From: Microcaldota archaeon
Lineage (GTDB): Archaea > Micrarchaeota > Micrarchaeia > Anstonellales > Anstonellaceae
DNA length: 64,000 nt
Assembly: GCA_026414325.1 (NCBI GenBank)
Contig: JAOAJF010000001.1
Coordinates: 14,898-78,897, forward strand
Direction: 5' to 3'
Both the position numbers and the translations under genes were made by a program. The stretch's first letter is position 1, and every line of letters begins with the position of its first letter. Under the pieces are notes generated by a model. It did not search any database and was not told the DNA's origin. It was given only the letters and a program-made list of their open reading frames with translations. This document shows, piece by piece, positions 32,661-43,000 of this stretch.

Positions 32661-33146
32661 ATGAACTGGAGACTAATGGAGCGATTTAGGCAAATGCAGG
32701 AAGAGATGGATAAATTATTCGAAGATTTCTTTAGCAGCGAGAGATTTGGCCCAAGCTTTTTAGCCCTTCCCTCTCCAGAAAAACAACCGCTTCAGAGATT
32801 TCAGCCAGCTAGATTCTTGAAGGCCTATGCAGATCTATATGAAACAGACAAAGAAGTAATTGCTCAATTTGACTTACCTGGTTTTGACAAAAACGACATT
32901 GATATAAAAATCTCTGATAACAACCTAACAGTTAAGGTAGAGAAAAAAGCACAAAAAGAGGAAAAAGCCAAAGGTTACTATCTCTCTGAAAGAAGCTACG
33001 CTGGATTTTATCGTTGCATCAGCTTACCACCTTATCTAAAACCAGATCAGGCAAAAGCAGAATACAAAAACGGAGTCCTAACAATTAGCATTCCAAAGGA
33101 TGAGAAAAAACTTAAAGAAAACGAAATAAAAATAAAAGTTTACTAA
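32661..33146 (+). CDS. Small heat-shock protein Hsp20/alpha-crystallin
   Basis: 161-residue chaperone that keeps unfolding proteins soluble. N-terminal region MNWRLMERFRQMQEEMDKLFEDFF, then the alpha-crystallin domain (about 55-150) with PARFLKAYADLYETDKEVIAQFDLPGFDKNDI, GFYRCISLPPYL and the signature AEYKNGVLTISIPK. The usual C-terminal I-x-I anchoring motif appears as EIKIKVY. Start at the ATG at 32661 since GGGGGTGGTTGG precedes it. It has a 199-bp upstream gap with T-rich promoter-like sequence, the largest leader in this part, which may allow heat control. Confidence 0.92.
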   Translation: MNWRLMERFRQMQEEMDKLFEDFFSSERFGPSFLALPSPEKQPLQRFQPARFLKAYADLYETDKEVIAQFDLPGFDKNDIDIKISDNNLTVKVEKKAQKEEKAKGYYLSERSYAGFYRCISLPPYLKPDQAKAEYKNGVLTISIPKDEKKLKENEIKIKVY

Positions 33147-33217
33147 AACTTTCCCCTTCTTTTCTACTTTTTTTCTTTTTATGAGTTCATCAAGTAGGTA
33201 TTTTTACTAAGCAAATT

Positions 33218-34402
33218 CTATTTACCTTTTAGATATTCTATTCCAACCAAGGTTCCTGAAGTTAAATATTCAATAAAGGCCTTTCCAGAAAGCGAAATAT
33301 AGCCAAACTTTTCTTTTTTTAACTTTAATTTTTCTATTGCATCTGCACTATTTCCTCCACCAACCAAAGAAAATGCCTTTGATTTTGTAATCGCTTCTAA
33401 AACTTTTTTAGTACCCTTTTCAAATCCCTTCTTTTCGTATACTCCCATCGGGCCATTAAAAATTATTTTTTTTGCTTTTGCAATTATGTGCGAAAATTTT
33501 TTTGCAGTTTTTGGCCCAATATCGTATATTTCTTGCTCTATCTCTTTTTCTACATCAACAACCTTTGTTTTGGCTTTAGTTTTTATTACAACATCTTCTG
33601 GTAAAATTATTTTTGCAAAATGTTTTTCTATTAGCTCCTTTAGTGTCTGGCCAATTTCTTCTTCTCCTTCGATCTTTTGTTTTATTTTTTTTCCCATTGC
33701 CTTTAGTGCAACAACAGCAAACAAACCTCCAATTAAAATATAATCTGCCTTGTTGTTTTCTAACCAATATTTTAAAATCCCAGTAGAGTCTTTGATTTTT
33801 GCACCGCCTAAAATTAAAACAACTGGTCTATCCTGTTCATTAAATTTTTGTAAGGCAGAAAGCTCTCTTTCTAAAACTGGCCCAGCAACTTTAATTGGTT
33901 TTTTAAACCCAACTACTGAGGCATGTGCTCTATGTGCAACAGAGAGAGCATCTAAAACAAATACATCACAAAATGGTTCTAATTTATCTATAAGCTCGCA
34001 CTTATTTGTTTTTTCATATTCTGTTTCGCAATCTAAAAACCTTGTGTTTTCTAAAAGTAAAATTTGGCCACTTTCAAGAGTTTTAATTTTTTCGATAGCT
34101 TTTTCACCACAAATATCAGCAACAAACTCAACTCTTAATTTTTTGTTTATTTTTTTTACCTCTCTATCTAAAATTTTAGCATGCTCAGCCAGACTTGTAA
34201 AGTCTTTATCACCCTTTCTTCCCTGATGAGCTAAAATAACAACCTTTGCTTCTTTTAAGGCAAGCTGAGCAATGGTTTTTGCATGTTCCACTATTCTTGG
34301 AGAGCAAACAGGCTTGTTATTTTTTATAGTGGTGTTTAAATCAGCTCTCAAAAAAACAGTCTTATCTTTTAGCTCTACTTTATCAATTGTTAGGTATTCC
34401 AT
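33218..34402 (-). CDS. pgk: Phosphoglycerate kinase
   Basis: Interconverts 1,3-bisphosphoglycerate and 3-phosphoglycerate with ADP/ATP. The N-domain has VFLRADLNTTIKNN (about 15), LAHQGRKGD and LLENTRFLDCE; the C-domain has LILGGAKIKDSTGIL and FNGPMGVYEKKGFEKGT. The ATP-site stretch FSLVGGGNSADAIEKL is close to the GGGDT motif, with Asn-Ser for Asp-Thr as in several archaea. Start at the ATG at 34402: its TATA box is 26 bases upstream. 394 residues, normal. Divergent from gap with a shared TATA element. Confidence 0.94.
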   Translation of the reverse strand: MEYLTIDKVELKDKTVFLRADLNTTIKNNKPVCSPRIVEHAKTIAQLALKEAKVVILAHQGRKGDKDFTSLAEHAKILDREVKKINKKLRVEFVADICGEKAIEKIKTLESGQILLLENTRFLDCETEYEKTNKCELIDKLEPFCDVFVLDALSVAHRAHASVVGFKKPIKVAGPVLERELSALQKFNEQDRPVVLILGGAKIKDSTGILKYWLENNKADYILIGGLFAVVALKAMGKKIKQKIEGEEEIGQTLKELIEKHFAKIILPEDVVIKTKAKTKVVDVEKEIEQEIYDIGPKTAKKFSHIIAKAKKIIFNGPMGVYEKKGFEKGTKKVLEAITKSKAFSLVGGGNSADAIEKLKLKKEKFGYISLSGKAFIEYLTSGTLVGIEYLKGK

Positions 34403-34423
34403 AATTTTGAAAACACAAAATAG

Positions 34424-34432
34424 TTTATTAAA
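34424..34432. promoter_or_regulatory. TATA element shared by pgk and gap
   Basis: TTTATTAAA lies 26 bases from the pgk start (minus) and 34 bases from the gap start (plus). Read in reverse it is TTTAATAAA, so it works in either direction. For gap this leaves a seven-to-nine-base leader, just enough for the GGTGAG ribosome site at 34453-34458. Confidence 0.5.
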
Positions 34433-34461
34433 TTTTTTGTAAAAATAAAATTGGTGAGAAA

Positions 34462-35463
34462 ATGAATTTAGCAATAAATGGTTTTGGTAGAATAGGGCGA
34501 GTAATTCTTAGAGCAGCACTTGAAAGAAAGCTTTTAGGAAAAAAATTAGATATTGTTGCAGTAAACAATCCTTCTGGAGCACAAACTGCTGCCCAGCTTT
34601 TAAAATATGATTCTACTTATGGAATTCTGCAAAACAAATTAGAATATGGCCAGGATTATATTTCTATAGATGGTTATAAAATAAACGTTGTTACTGATAA
34701 AGAGCCACTTAATCTACCTTGGAAAAAATTAGGTGTAGATGTTGTTTTAGAATGCACAGGTGCTTTTACAGATAGAGAAGGAGCTGAAAAACACCTAAAA
34801 GCAGGAGCAAAAAAAGTAATTATTTCTGCACCAGCTAAAGAAAATGGAGCTGACATCACAATTGTTATGGGGGTAAACGATGAGCAATATGACAAAAAAA
34901 AGCATCATATTATTTCAAATGCCTCTTGTACAACTAATTCATTAGCACCAGTTCTAAAAGTATTAGATGAAAATTTTGAAATTATAAATGGTTTTATGAC
35001 TACCACTCATGCTTATACTAACGATCAGAGAATATTGGATGGAGAGCACAAAGATTTAAGGAGAGCAAGGAGTGCAGCAGTTAATATTATTCCAACAAAA
35101 ACAGGTGCTGCTTCTGCAATTGGAGAGGTTCTACCAAATTTGGCAGGAAAGATGGATGGTGTTGCTTTACGTGTTCCAGTTCCTTGGGGTTCTATTACTG
35201 ACATTACAGTTACTGTGAATAAAAAGGCAACAAAAGAGCAAGTAAATTCAGCTTTAGAAAAAGCTGCAGCAGGAAAATTAAAAGGCATTTTACAATTTAC
35301 AACAGACCCAATAGTATCTAGTGATATTATAAAAAATCCACATTCAGCAATAGTGGATGGGCAGCTAACAAAGACAATTGACAATTTAGTAAAAGTCTTT
35401 TCTTGGTATGATAATGAATGGGGTTACTCAAATAGAATGTTGGACTTGGCATTAAGGGTTTAA
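34462..35463 (+). CDS. gap: Glyceraldehyde-3-phosphate dehydrogenase, bacterial type
   Basis: 333 residues. It shows the class I (bacterial/eukaryal) enzyme, not the archaeal type II enzyme: NGFGRIGRVILRAALE (2-17), catalytic Cys in SNASCTTNSLAP (about 153), HAYTNDQRILD with the catalytic His, and C-terminal WYDNEWGYSNRMLDL. The residue after the second beta strand, where Asp normally fixes NAD, is Asn (VAVNNPSGA), suggesting looser cofactor choice; this is inferred. GGTGAG at 34453-34458 is the ribosome site. Pairing with pgk fits a lower-glycolysis unit. Probably of bacterial origin by lateral transfer. Confidence 0.94.
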   Translation: MNLAINGFGRIGRVILRAALERKLLGKKLDIVAVNNPSGAQTAAQLLKYDSTYGILQNKLEYGQDYISIDGYKINVVTDKEPLNLPWKKLGVDVVLECTGAFTDREGAEKHLKAGAKKVIISAPAKENGADITIVMGVNDEQYDKKKHHIISNASCTTNSLAPVLKVLDENFEIINGFMTTTHAYTNDQRILDGEHKDLRRARSAAVNIIPTKTGAASAIGEVLPNLAGKMDGVALRVPVPWGSITDITVTVNKKATKEQVNSALEKAAAGKLKGILQFTTDPIVSSDIIKNPHSAIVDGQLTKTIDNLVKVFSWYDNEWGYSNRMLDLALRV

Positions 35464-35465
35464 AA

Positions 35466-35473
35466 TTTAAAAA
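35466..35473 (+). promoter_or_regulatory. TATA box of the 1510-residue gene
   Basis: TTTAAAAA is centred 26.5 bases before the ATG at 35496, just after the gap stop codon, so the large gene has its own promoter and a leaderless transcript. Confidence 0.5.
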
Positions 35474-35495
35474 TTTTATTGGATTTAATCCTTAT

Positions 35496-38400
35496 ATGTT
35501 TCAAATTACCAAAAAATTTGAAGATAAAAAAGCTAGTTTTGATCCAAACCTAGCAAAACAAAATTTTCACTATTCTGATACTATTGTAAATACCATGAAT
35601 TCTTTATTAACAAATTTTCATTTTCCAATACCTCTCTCTATTAGTTTTGAACAAACACAAACTTATCAAGAAGATAAGTGGCAAAATTTAGAGGTAAAAA
35701 CTTTTCAGAAGACCTCCATCTTTAACAACCAATTTGAAGAGCATGTTACGCATTTTTATCCTTATCAAAGAAAAGTTGGTCATATAGGAAACTATATTGT
35801 AGGGCAAAGTCCAATCTACTCGTTTAGGCCAATTGCAGAAAAATTCGAAGTGGAACAAAAACATCAACAAACAATACAAAGCAACATTCAAGAAATTTCT
35901 AAATCTTTAAGTAATGGAATTCTGGGGATTTTTAATCTTGCTGGTCTTTTTAGTTATTCCCCATTAGCGGTAGTTTCTATTTTAACAAAGTTAAAAGATG
36001 TTTTAGAAGATCAAAGATTTTATACAGATATCAAATCTGTGCAACATCTTATAAATAAAACTAAAGATCAAATAAAAAAGATAAATAGCAGCCTGCCTGA
36101 TTCTGAGCGTTTAAGCACTCAAGAGTTAGAAGGATGGTTTAAAAACTTTGATTTATTGTTTGTTTCTTCTGATGTTGTTTTTTTTGTTTCTCCAGAAGCT
36201 GTACCGCTTTCAAAACAAGATGCTTATGTCTATGCTGAAAAGGCAATGGAAAAAAATAAAAAATTAGGTGAAAATTTATGTAAAAATTTTATTTTTTCTA
36301 TTGATTCTAACAATAATCAAAAAACCTATTATAATGTATGGGGAATAGATAAATCCCCTGAAGGTAGTTGGGTTCTCTCTCAGGAAGATGTTTCCAATGC
36401 TGTCGAGATGCTAAAAACAATACACCTCTCACTTAATTTATTTTTAAGCAACTTACAAAACTTTTTAAATTACATGTCAACTACTAAAGACCCTCCATAT
36501 ATTTTAAAATTTTTATATAATTCATACCAAAATCTCCTAAAATCTTGTCCTGCTATTGGTATTGATCCAATTGATGGTATAAAACAAATCGACAATGAAA
36601 TAAATGTTATACTCTCAGATTTAAACTCTGCTGATCCAAACAAGCGTCTTCAAGGTTTTGAGAACTTCCAATTACTTTTAAAAAAGGTTTCAGTTTCTAA
36701 ATTAAATTCCACCAGTCTCCACAAAGAATTGAATTTAACTAAATCCAATATTCCTTTTTATTCTTTTCTTAATGATTTTTTCAGTATTGTGGGGAGAAAT
36801 ATTCTATTTATTCCCTCTGAAACCTCAAAGAAAATAATGGAACTATCTGTAAACTATATTGGTACTGACCTAAAGTTGAACCAAGGTGGAAACACCCCAC
36901 TTGATATAACTGGTTTTTTTGCTTCTACTTTTAATGTTACTGTTACCTCTTCTTTAAAAGATTTTACTTTTAATTCAAAATATATTTCTTCCTATATAAA
37001 AAGTGCTTTTGAAGAAGTCAATCCAGGCTATAAAATAGAAGTTCAAGAGCAAAAGTCCGGAGTATTTTTAGTAAAAGTAACTGGAAATATTCAAACATCT
37101 ATGGCTACTCCTAATCCTCTAAAACAAATTGTAGAAGTATCCTGCCCAGCAACATTTTCTCCGGAGGTAAAAAAGAAAGAAAAATTACCTGTTTATCAGT
37201 TAAATTATGAAAACATACATCGTATTTTTACAGGTGAAAATCCCCCAACGCAAAAAGTTCCATATCCTTTGAGTGTTGATCTTTTTTCAAATTCTTCTGT
37301 TATTACCACTTCAGATAACATTATTTTGTCTGGAAAAACCTTTTTTGTCCCACCCTATGAATACAGGAAAATAATGGCTGAGGTTTGTAAAGAGTTGCTT
37401 GAAAGAGTTGGTATTAATATAGCATTTAATGATATATTTTTATCCACATTCGCTACAAATGGAAATTTTGAAAGGCAGTATGTTGAGGCTTATTCAAAAT
37501 TTTGTAAGGACAACGATAAAACTCCTACTCCTGAAGGTTATCAAGATTTCGTTGCAGAGTTTCTCTTTGAATATATCAAAAGGACAGTAACTGCTTATTA
37601 TTTTTTAAAACATCTAGATAAAAATCAATACGATTCTCTTTTAGCCGAATTAGATAAATTATTTCCTCCTACAGAAATTATGGAAGAAAAGACATTACCA
37701 AACGGAGAAAAAATTAAGGCAATAAAAATAGTTAGAAGTTTTGATGAGAACGTTCAAAATGACCTTTTAAGACTTCAATATCGCTATCAATTTTCTATAG
37801 CATACTTTTCTTATATACTTGACCCTTCTAATCCTTTAAATCTAACAGAAGAACAAAAAGCTCAATATATCAAAGATTTTGAAAAAGAAGCAGAAACATA
37901 TTATCAAGGATTAAAAAAATTTATATCTAATAAATCAAGCGCTATTCTTTCTTACGAATTTTATCACACTTTAGATGAGTTAGCAAGTTATGGTATTTCA
38001 AATGCCAATCTCGGTGTAAAATTTAGTCTTGGACATAAAAAACAATTTGAATTTTTATTAGGTTTTTCCTTTTTAGGCCCACTTCTTAGTTTCATTCAAG
38101 GAAAAAAACTTGAATATGGTGACCTGCCGGATGTTATACCTTATGGAGGTAATTTTTTAAACGAAGCTATAGGTGTTGGTGTAACTAAGCCAGCAATTGG
38201 CTTTGAAGCAAGATGGAATGAAGAATTTTCAACACCACTACCTATAGATTTTACTATTGTAAATAATCTAAGCTTATCTGCTACTTATTTTTTAAATTCA
38301 CAAACCAAGTTTAACAAAAATGACGCCATTATTCAAAAATGTTATGAAATATGGGATACTTATAAGAATTTTGTCTCTTTGCTTATTACTTATCCTAAAA

Positions 38401-40028
38401 AAGAAGAGCTTTTTATAACTGCTTCAGTTGAGCAGCAGCAACAAAAGATTATTCTAAATAATCTTCGTTATGATTTACTCAGAAAATTAGCGGAGTTGGA
38501 AGAGCTCCTACCTCCAGAAGCTGAAAGATTGAAAAAACTTGTCAATGACGCAAAAAAAACTATGTCAGATGACGGATTTTTAGAGTTAGCCAATTATTCT
38601 AAAACCGACAAAGACAAAAAAGGTATTTTTGAGGATCTAACTGTGGATGATATTCTCTTTTGCATTCCTTCACTGGATTTTCGTATGTCAAATCTATTTG
38701 AAAATACTGCTGATCAAGATGGGATATTCTTTTCCTTTTTTAGTGGCAAACAATTTTCTCCTGCTGGGATATCTCTAGGTAATTACCATTCACCAACAGA
38801 TTATGGTTTAATGTTTTTACAAGAACAATATCTTTTTTTCGCATCTCTAAAAAACAAAACGGTTCTTACAAGCGACATAGTCTTAAAAGAAGGAAATAAC
38901 TATAGCTTAAATTTTTCGCCATCTATCGAGTCAAATATCTATCTAAATGCACTTTTAGTCAAAACTTTATTTACTGTTCTTCAAAAATCCTCAGACGACC
39001 AAACAGAAATAGATAAAATAAAGGAACAAAAAGCATTTAACTTTCTTTCATCGTTTATAAAAACCTCGTTAGTATTTAATCTTGCTTTAAAATCCTTGCT
39101 TTCTTATTCTTCACATATTAATGTTTTTGGACAGCCTGTAACATTCAATCCATATCTAAACATTCTATCTCAATTTTTTGGAGTAATAAACGAGTCTGAT
39201 GCATTTTTTGGCAAACGAAAATTATTTGGGGAATTAGGAAACAAAATAATTCTTAATAATTTCATTCTTGGCCAATCTGTTTTTATTGAATATCCTTTTG
39301 CTTATGGTGGTTCCCTTTCTTTACAATATGAGCAGGAAAATATAAAAGTAGATGTGAATGCTATATTGAGAAGAGATCAAATTAACCAGAATCAAAATCT
39401 CACCTATCCTCGTATCTATGTTAAAATTGAGATTCCATTATTTAAGCCAAAAAAAAACGAATTAGAAAGTAGTTTAGAAACAGAATCAGAACCTTCTAGA
39501 GCTTATTCTACTTATGAAAACAATCAAAAACAAAAAGAAGAAAAAGAACAACTAAATCAGTTAAAAAGAGAGTTAAAAAATTTCCAAAAAGAAGAAAATG
39601 TCTGGGAAATTCATGGCAGAACATTTAATGATATTCATAAAGCATATTCCTTTTATTTAGAGGTAAAAGGTTTAGACGAGTTTTTAGCTTTCATAAAAAA
39701 TACCCCTACTCACCCCCTTCATTCTATTATATTTAAAGAGCTAAATTTTGAAGAAAGACCAAATGCGCCCACCATCTTTAAGAGTTATTCTAAAACTAAT
39801 GAAGCTATTAGAACCCTATATACTGCCGAGGAGGTATTGGATTTTGTATATGATTATCTAGCAGATGAAGCTGAAAGAATCCCATCTTTTTCATCTTTAA
39901 GTCCAGGAGAAAAACTAGCTGAAATATATAAAACAAAAAAATATTTAGAACTATTTTTTAACCAACTAAAAGAAAATGATGTGGCTACAATTACTAACAA
40001 AAATTTAAAGACCCCATCAAAAAACTAA
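35496..40028 (+). CDS. Very large protein of unknown family (1510 residues)
   Basis: No enzyme motif or signal peptide is visible. It can be divided by appearance: a mixed N-terminal part (1-480) with long helices, a beta-rich middle with Thr/Ser/Asn strands around 480-570, a helical part (600-850), a strand-rich part (about 830-1000, with phrases such as LGVKFSLGHKKQFEFLLGF), and a last strand-rich stretch near 1270-1330 (GGSLSLQYEQENIKVDVNAI) before a charged, helical tail. The sequence is rich in Asn, Phe and Ser. It heads the row of five large genes. Unknown function; possibly a large surface or scaffold protein, inferred from size only. Confidence 0.7.
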   Translation: MFQITKKFEDKKASFDPNLAKQNFHYSDTIVNTMNSLLTNFHFPIPLSISFEQTQTYQEDKWQNLEVKTFQKTSIFNNQFEEHVTHFYPYQRKVGHIGNYIVGQSPIYSFRPIAEKFEVEQKHQQTIQSNIQEISKSLSNGILGIFNLAGLFSYSPLAVVSILTKLKDVLEDQRFYTDIKSVQHLINKTKDQIKKINSSLPDSERLSTQELEGWFKNFDLLFVSSDVVFFVSPEAVPLSKQDAYVYAEKAMEKNKKLGENLCKNFIFSIDSNNNQKTYYNVWGIDKSPEGSWVLSQEDVSNAVEMLKTIHLSLNLFLSNLQNFLNYMSTTKDPPYILKFLYNSYQNLLKSCPAIGIDPIDGIKQIDNEINVILSDLNSADPNKRLQGFENFQLLLKKVSVSKLNSTSLHKELNLTKSNIPFYSFLNDFFSIVGRNILFIPSETSKKIMELSVNYIGTDLKLNQGGNTPLDITGFFASTFNVTVTSSLKDFTFNSKYISSYIKSAFEEVNPGYKIEVQEQKSGVFLVKVTGNIQTSMATPNPLKQIVEVSCPATFSPEVKKKEKLPVYQLNYENIHRIFTGENPPTQKVPYPLSVDLFSNSSVITTSDNIILSGKTFFVPPYEYRKIMAEVCKELLERVGINIAFNDIFLSTFATNGNFERQYVEAYSKFCKDNDKTPTPEGYQDFVAEFLFEYIKRTVTAYYFLKHLDKNQYDSLLAELDKLFPPTEIMEEKTLPNGEKIKAIKIVRSFDENVQNDLLRLQYRYQFSIAYFSYILDPSNPLNLTEEQKAQYIKDFEKEAETYYQGLKKFISNKSSAILSYEFYHTLDELASYGISNANLGVKFSLGHKKQFEFLLGFSFLGPLLSFIQGKKLEYGDLPDVIPYGGNFLNEAIGVGVTKPAIGFEARWNEEFSTPLPIDFTIVNNLSLSATYFLNSQTKFNKNDAIIQKCYEIWDTYKNFVSLLITYPKKEELFITASVEQQQQKIILNNLRYDLLRKLAELEELLPPEAERLKKLVNDAKKTMSDDGFLELANYSKTDKDKKGIFEDLTVDDILFCIPSLDFRMSNLFENTADQDGIFFSFFSGKQFSPAGISLGNYHSPTDYGLMFLQEQYLFFASLKNKTVLTSDIVLKEGNNYSLNFSPSIESNIYLNALLVKTLFTVLQKSSDDQTEIDKIKEQKAFNFLSSFIKTSLVFNLALKSLLSYSSHINVFGQPVTFNPYLNILSQFFGVINESDAFFGKRKLFGELGNKIILNNFILGQSVFIEYPFAYGGSLSLQYEQENIKVDVNAILRRDQINQNQNLTYPRIYVKIEIPLFKPKKNELESSLETESEPSRAYSTYENNQKQKEEKEQLNQLKRELKNFQKEENVWEIHGRTFNDIHKAYSFYLEVKGLDEFLAFIKNTPTHPLHSIIFKELNFEERPNAPTIFKSYSKTNEAIRTLYTAEEVLDFVYDYLADEAERIPSFSSLSPGEKLAEIYKTKKYLELFFNQLKENDVATITNKNLKTPSKN

Positions 40029-40032
40029 AAAA

Positions 40033-40040
40033 TTTATATA
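40033..40040 (+). promoter_or_regulatory. TATA box of the 1096-residue gene
   Basis: TTTATATA is centred 26.5 bases before the ATG at 40063. Confidence 0.5.
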
Positions 40041-40062
40041 TTTTATCTTTATTATTATAGTT

Positions 40063-43000
40063 ATGTTTTTCTCTTTCCAACAAATGCCACAATCAACTAA
40101 GACCCCACAACAACAGCTAATTCAAACTGTTTTTATTGATTTTAATTCAACACAGAATTTTCTCTCAGATCTTAAAAACGCAAAGGATAAAATAATGTTT
40201 CTACTAGAGAACTTTTCTCATCCTATTTCATTCTATCTTCAGGATCTTTTAAAAAATCGCTCTAAATATCTTACTTTAGATCCAAATTCTAGAGCATCGA
40301 TTTTCTTTTATACCAACTTTGATGGTATTAATCAAACGACTTTCGAATTCCGTCCTGACTTAAAAAAAGACTTTCAAAACCTCGTTCTTATCCAATTACT
40401 ATGTAATCCAGCTAGCGTAACTAAAGAAATTTTTAATATTGCTTTTAATAATGAACCTTTCGATCAAACAAAAGTAATTGATTTTATTAATCGGTATAAA
40501 GAAGATATAGATTCTATCCAGAGAAAATTTAATTCATTAGGTCTGCCTATTTTCTTTGGTGAAAAAGCTAGCTTTTATGAAGTTTATAGCAATCCAAAAA
40601 ATTTTTATTATATGTTTCATGAGTTTGGTTCTGAAGGTTATACTTCAGAAAGGCAAAAATTTCAACATTTTTTTCCAGGAGCAAAATATCTTCATTGGGC
40701 TGCAGATCAGATTGTAACTTCAATCAAGTTTTTAGTTGATAACAGAATATTACCTAGCTCAATGTCTGTTTCAATCAATCAGAATTGGGAGCAATTTTCT
40801 AAAGAGCTGCAAAAGTATCTTCAAGATAATTTTGGTATTGATATTTCAGATTTTTTAATTTCATATCCTAATTTTGAAGCACCCAGAGATTTATATACAT
40901 CTTTTCTAAAATCCTCTGATTCGTCTAATAAAGTTTCTAAGTTACTTGACAAATTACAAAACGAGTATGATGTACCAAATACTAAAAATCAGTCAATTTT
41001 AAATAAAAAGTTAAATGATATTAAAAATAGTCTCCACAAGAATTCATTAGATGAAAATACAAGTTTTTTATTTAATTTTTTTGGAGCTGCCGGTTGTTCT
41101 TACTGGCTTTCATCCCTAATTGCTCTTGTTTTTTTTGATCAAGTAGAAACAGGAAAAGATGGTCCTTTTAAGTTTGACAAAGGAGGAAGAGAACAATGGA
41201 GAAATTATTTTTCTATTTATAATGGGATGTTTTACAATAAAGATGGTTCAATAAATTATGATAAAATAGATAATCTTCTGACAACTGATTTTATTAAGGA
41301 TGATAAAAAACTAAATATTATAAAACAAAAAAGAGATCACCATGAAAAATTGACTATAGAAGAAATTAACTATCTTTCTTCCGAGCTTATGAAATCTCTC
41401 TTTACTTTTTCAATATTCTCTTTTGCTTCTGGAGAAAACATTTTAGAAGCTGATTCTATCTCCTATTTATCTGTCTTTAAAGATTTTATAATGAAAAACT
41501 TAGAAATTTTGACCTTACTTAAAATAAAACTAAATACAAATAGCGTTGAAAAAGTTAAAGACTCTTTCTCAAAAATTTTAAAATATGGTTTTTTTGGGGC
41601 GAATGTATCTTATGTAGTATGTGATGTGGATTATAATCCATTTTCACCTTATGGTGAGTTAAAGTATTATCCAGAAGCAGAAGAGTGGTACTCATTTTCA
41701 GAATTTGCAAAAGACGTTTCAATTTATGCAGATAAAAATAATAATCCAACTCTTAAAAAAGAGCTTATTCAACAAGGTTTTGTCAACTACCTTCCTGATG
41801 ATGTTCTTCCAACAAAAGAGGATCAACAAAATAAGAAAATAAAAGTTGGTTGGGTAGATCAACAAGGTACTGTGCATTTTGGAGATGGCTCTACAAAAGT
41901 TTCAGACATAATACAAAAAGGAGGAAAAATAGTGTATTTTTTAGAAAAGTCTGATTTATCCTTTATAAAAAAACAATTTTTTAGTCAGGATGGAGCTTAC
42001 AAAACTGTTGGGGACTTGTTAATGAAAAAACATAGGCGTTTATCTGTAGCAGGTAATGGTTCTACTTACTCACTCTATACTTATAATTATAATGAAAACA
42101 ATCAAAATCAACCAATATCTATATATAAAGAAACTAAAAAATATTGTATAAATCCATTAGATGAAAACCCTTCATTGAAGTCTGTTATTGTATCCAATAA
42201 AACACAAATTCCTAATTTTTATAGTTATATAGTTACAGAAGATGGCCAATCTTCTACTATTTCTAATTTTAAAGATTTTACTACCGAGGAACCACCTCTT
42301 GACATTTCTTCTTCTGGTAATAAAATTATTTATATTCTTAAAGGTGTAACGCCAGCTTATGTTGCTCCCAACCCTTTTGATCCTATCGATAATATACCTG
42401 CAATTCATCAAAATCCACCGAACATTTTTTCTGGAGTATTCAAAGACCCGTTAAAAGATCGTTATTTTGTAGTTACTGGTTATAAAAAATCTCAAACCAC
42501 AACTGAGATAAGCGCATCTGTGGAGGCATCTACTTCTTCTACAATAGTCTCGAGAGGAGAAAATAAAGCTACGACATTTAACAATAAGAGTTCTATCAAT
42601 CTCAACATTTCATTCCCATTCTCCATTTCATCAATAGAGTCAATCGAACAAAATATCTCTATTGTTAGGTTAATAATTAAAAAAAGTGATAACAAATTAT
42701 ACTTATACAACCCTAATAAAACTGATAACAACTTGGCTAAATTATATAACGAAAATGGTGAGGCAGTTTCTCTTGAAATGCTAGATAACCTACTAAAAAA
42801 TTATGGTGTTGGGTCTATTGATTTGTATGAAGACCCAAAGGCGCAAAAAAAACTTTTTTCTATTACTTTTAATCCAGACAAATTGGATTTTTCAATTATA
42901 GCGGAAGAAGAGACTAATAATAGCATTCGAAATTATGCATATACACATACTACTGATCCTTCTAAGCCTGGTTTTTCCATTAAAAAATCTCCTAATGATG

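Noticed and set aside
33750..34226. 158-residue plus-strand frame
   Set aside because: Opposite the conserved pgk gene; composition is shadow-like.
35025..35384. 119-residue minus-strand frame
   Set aside because: Opposite the strongly conserved gap gene; no signals of its own.
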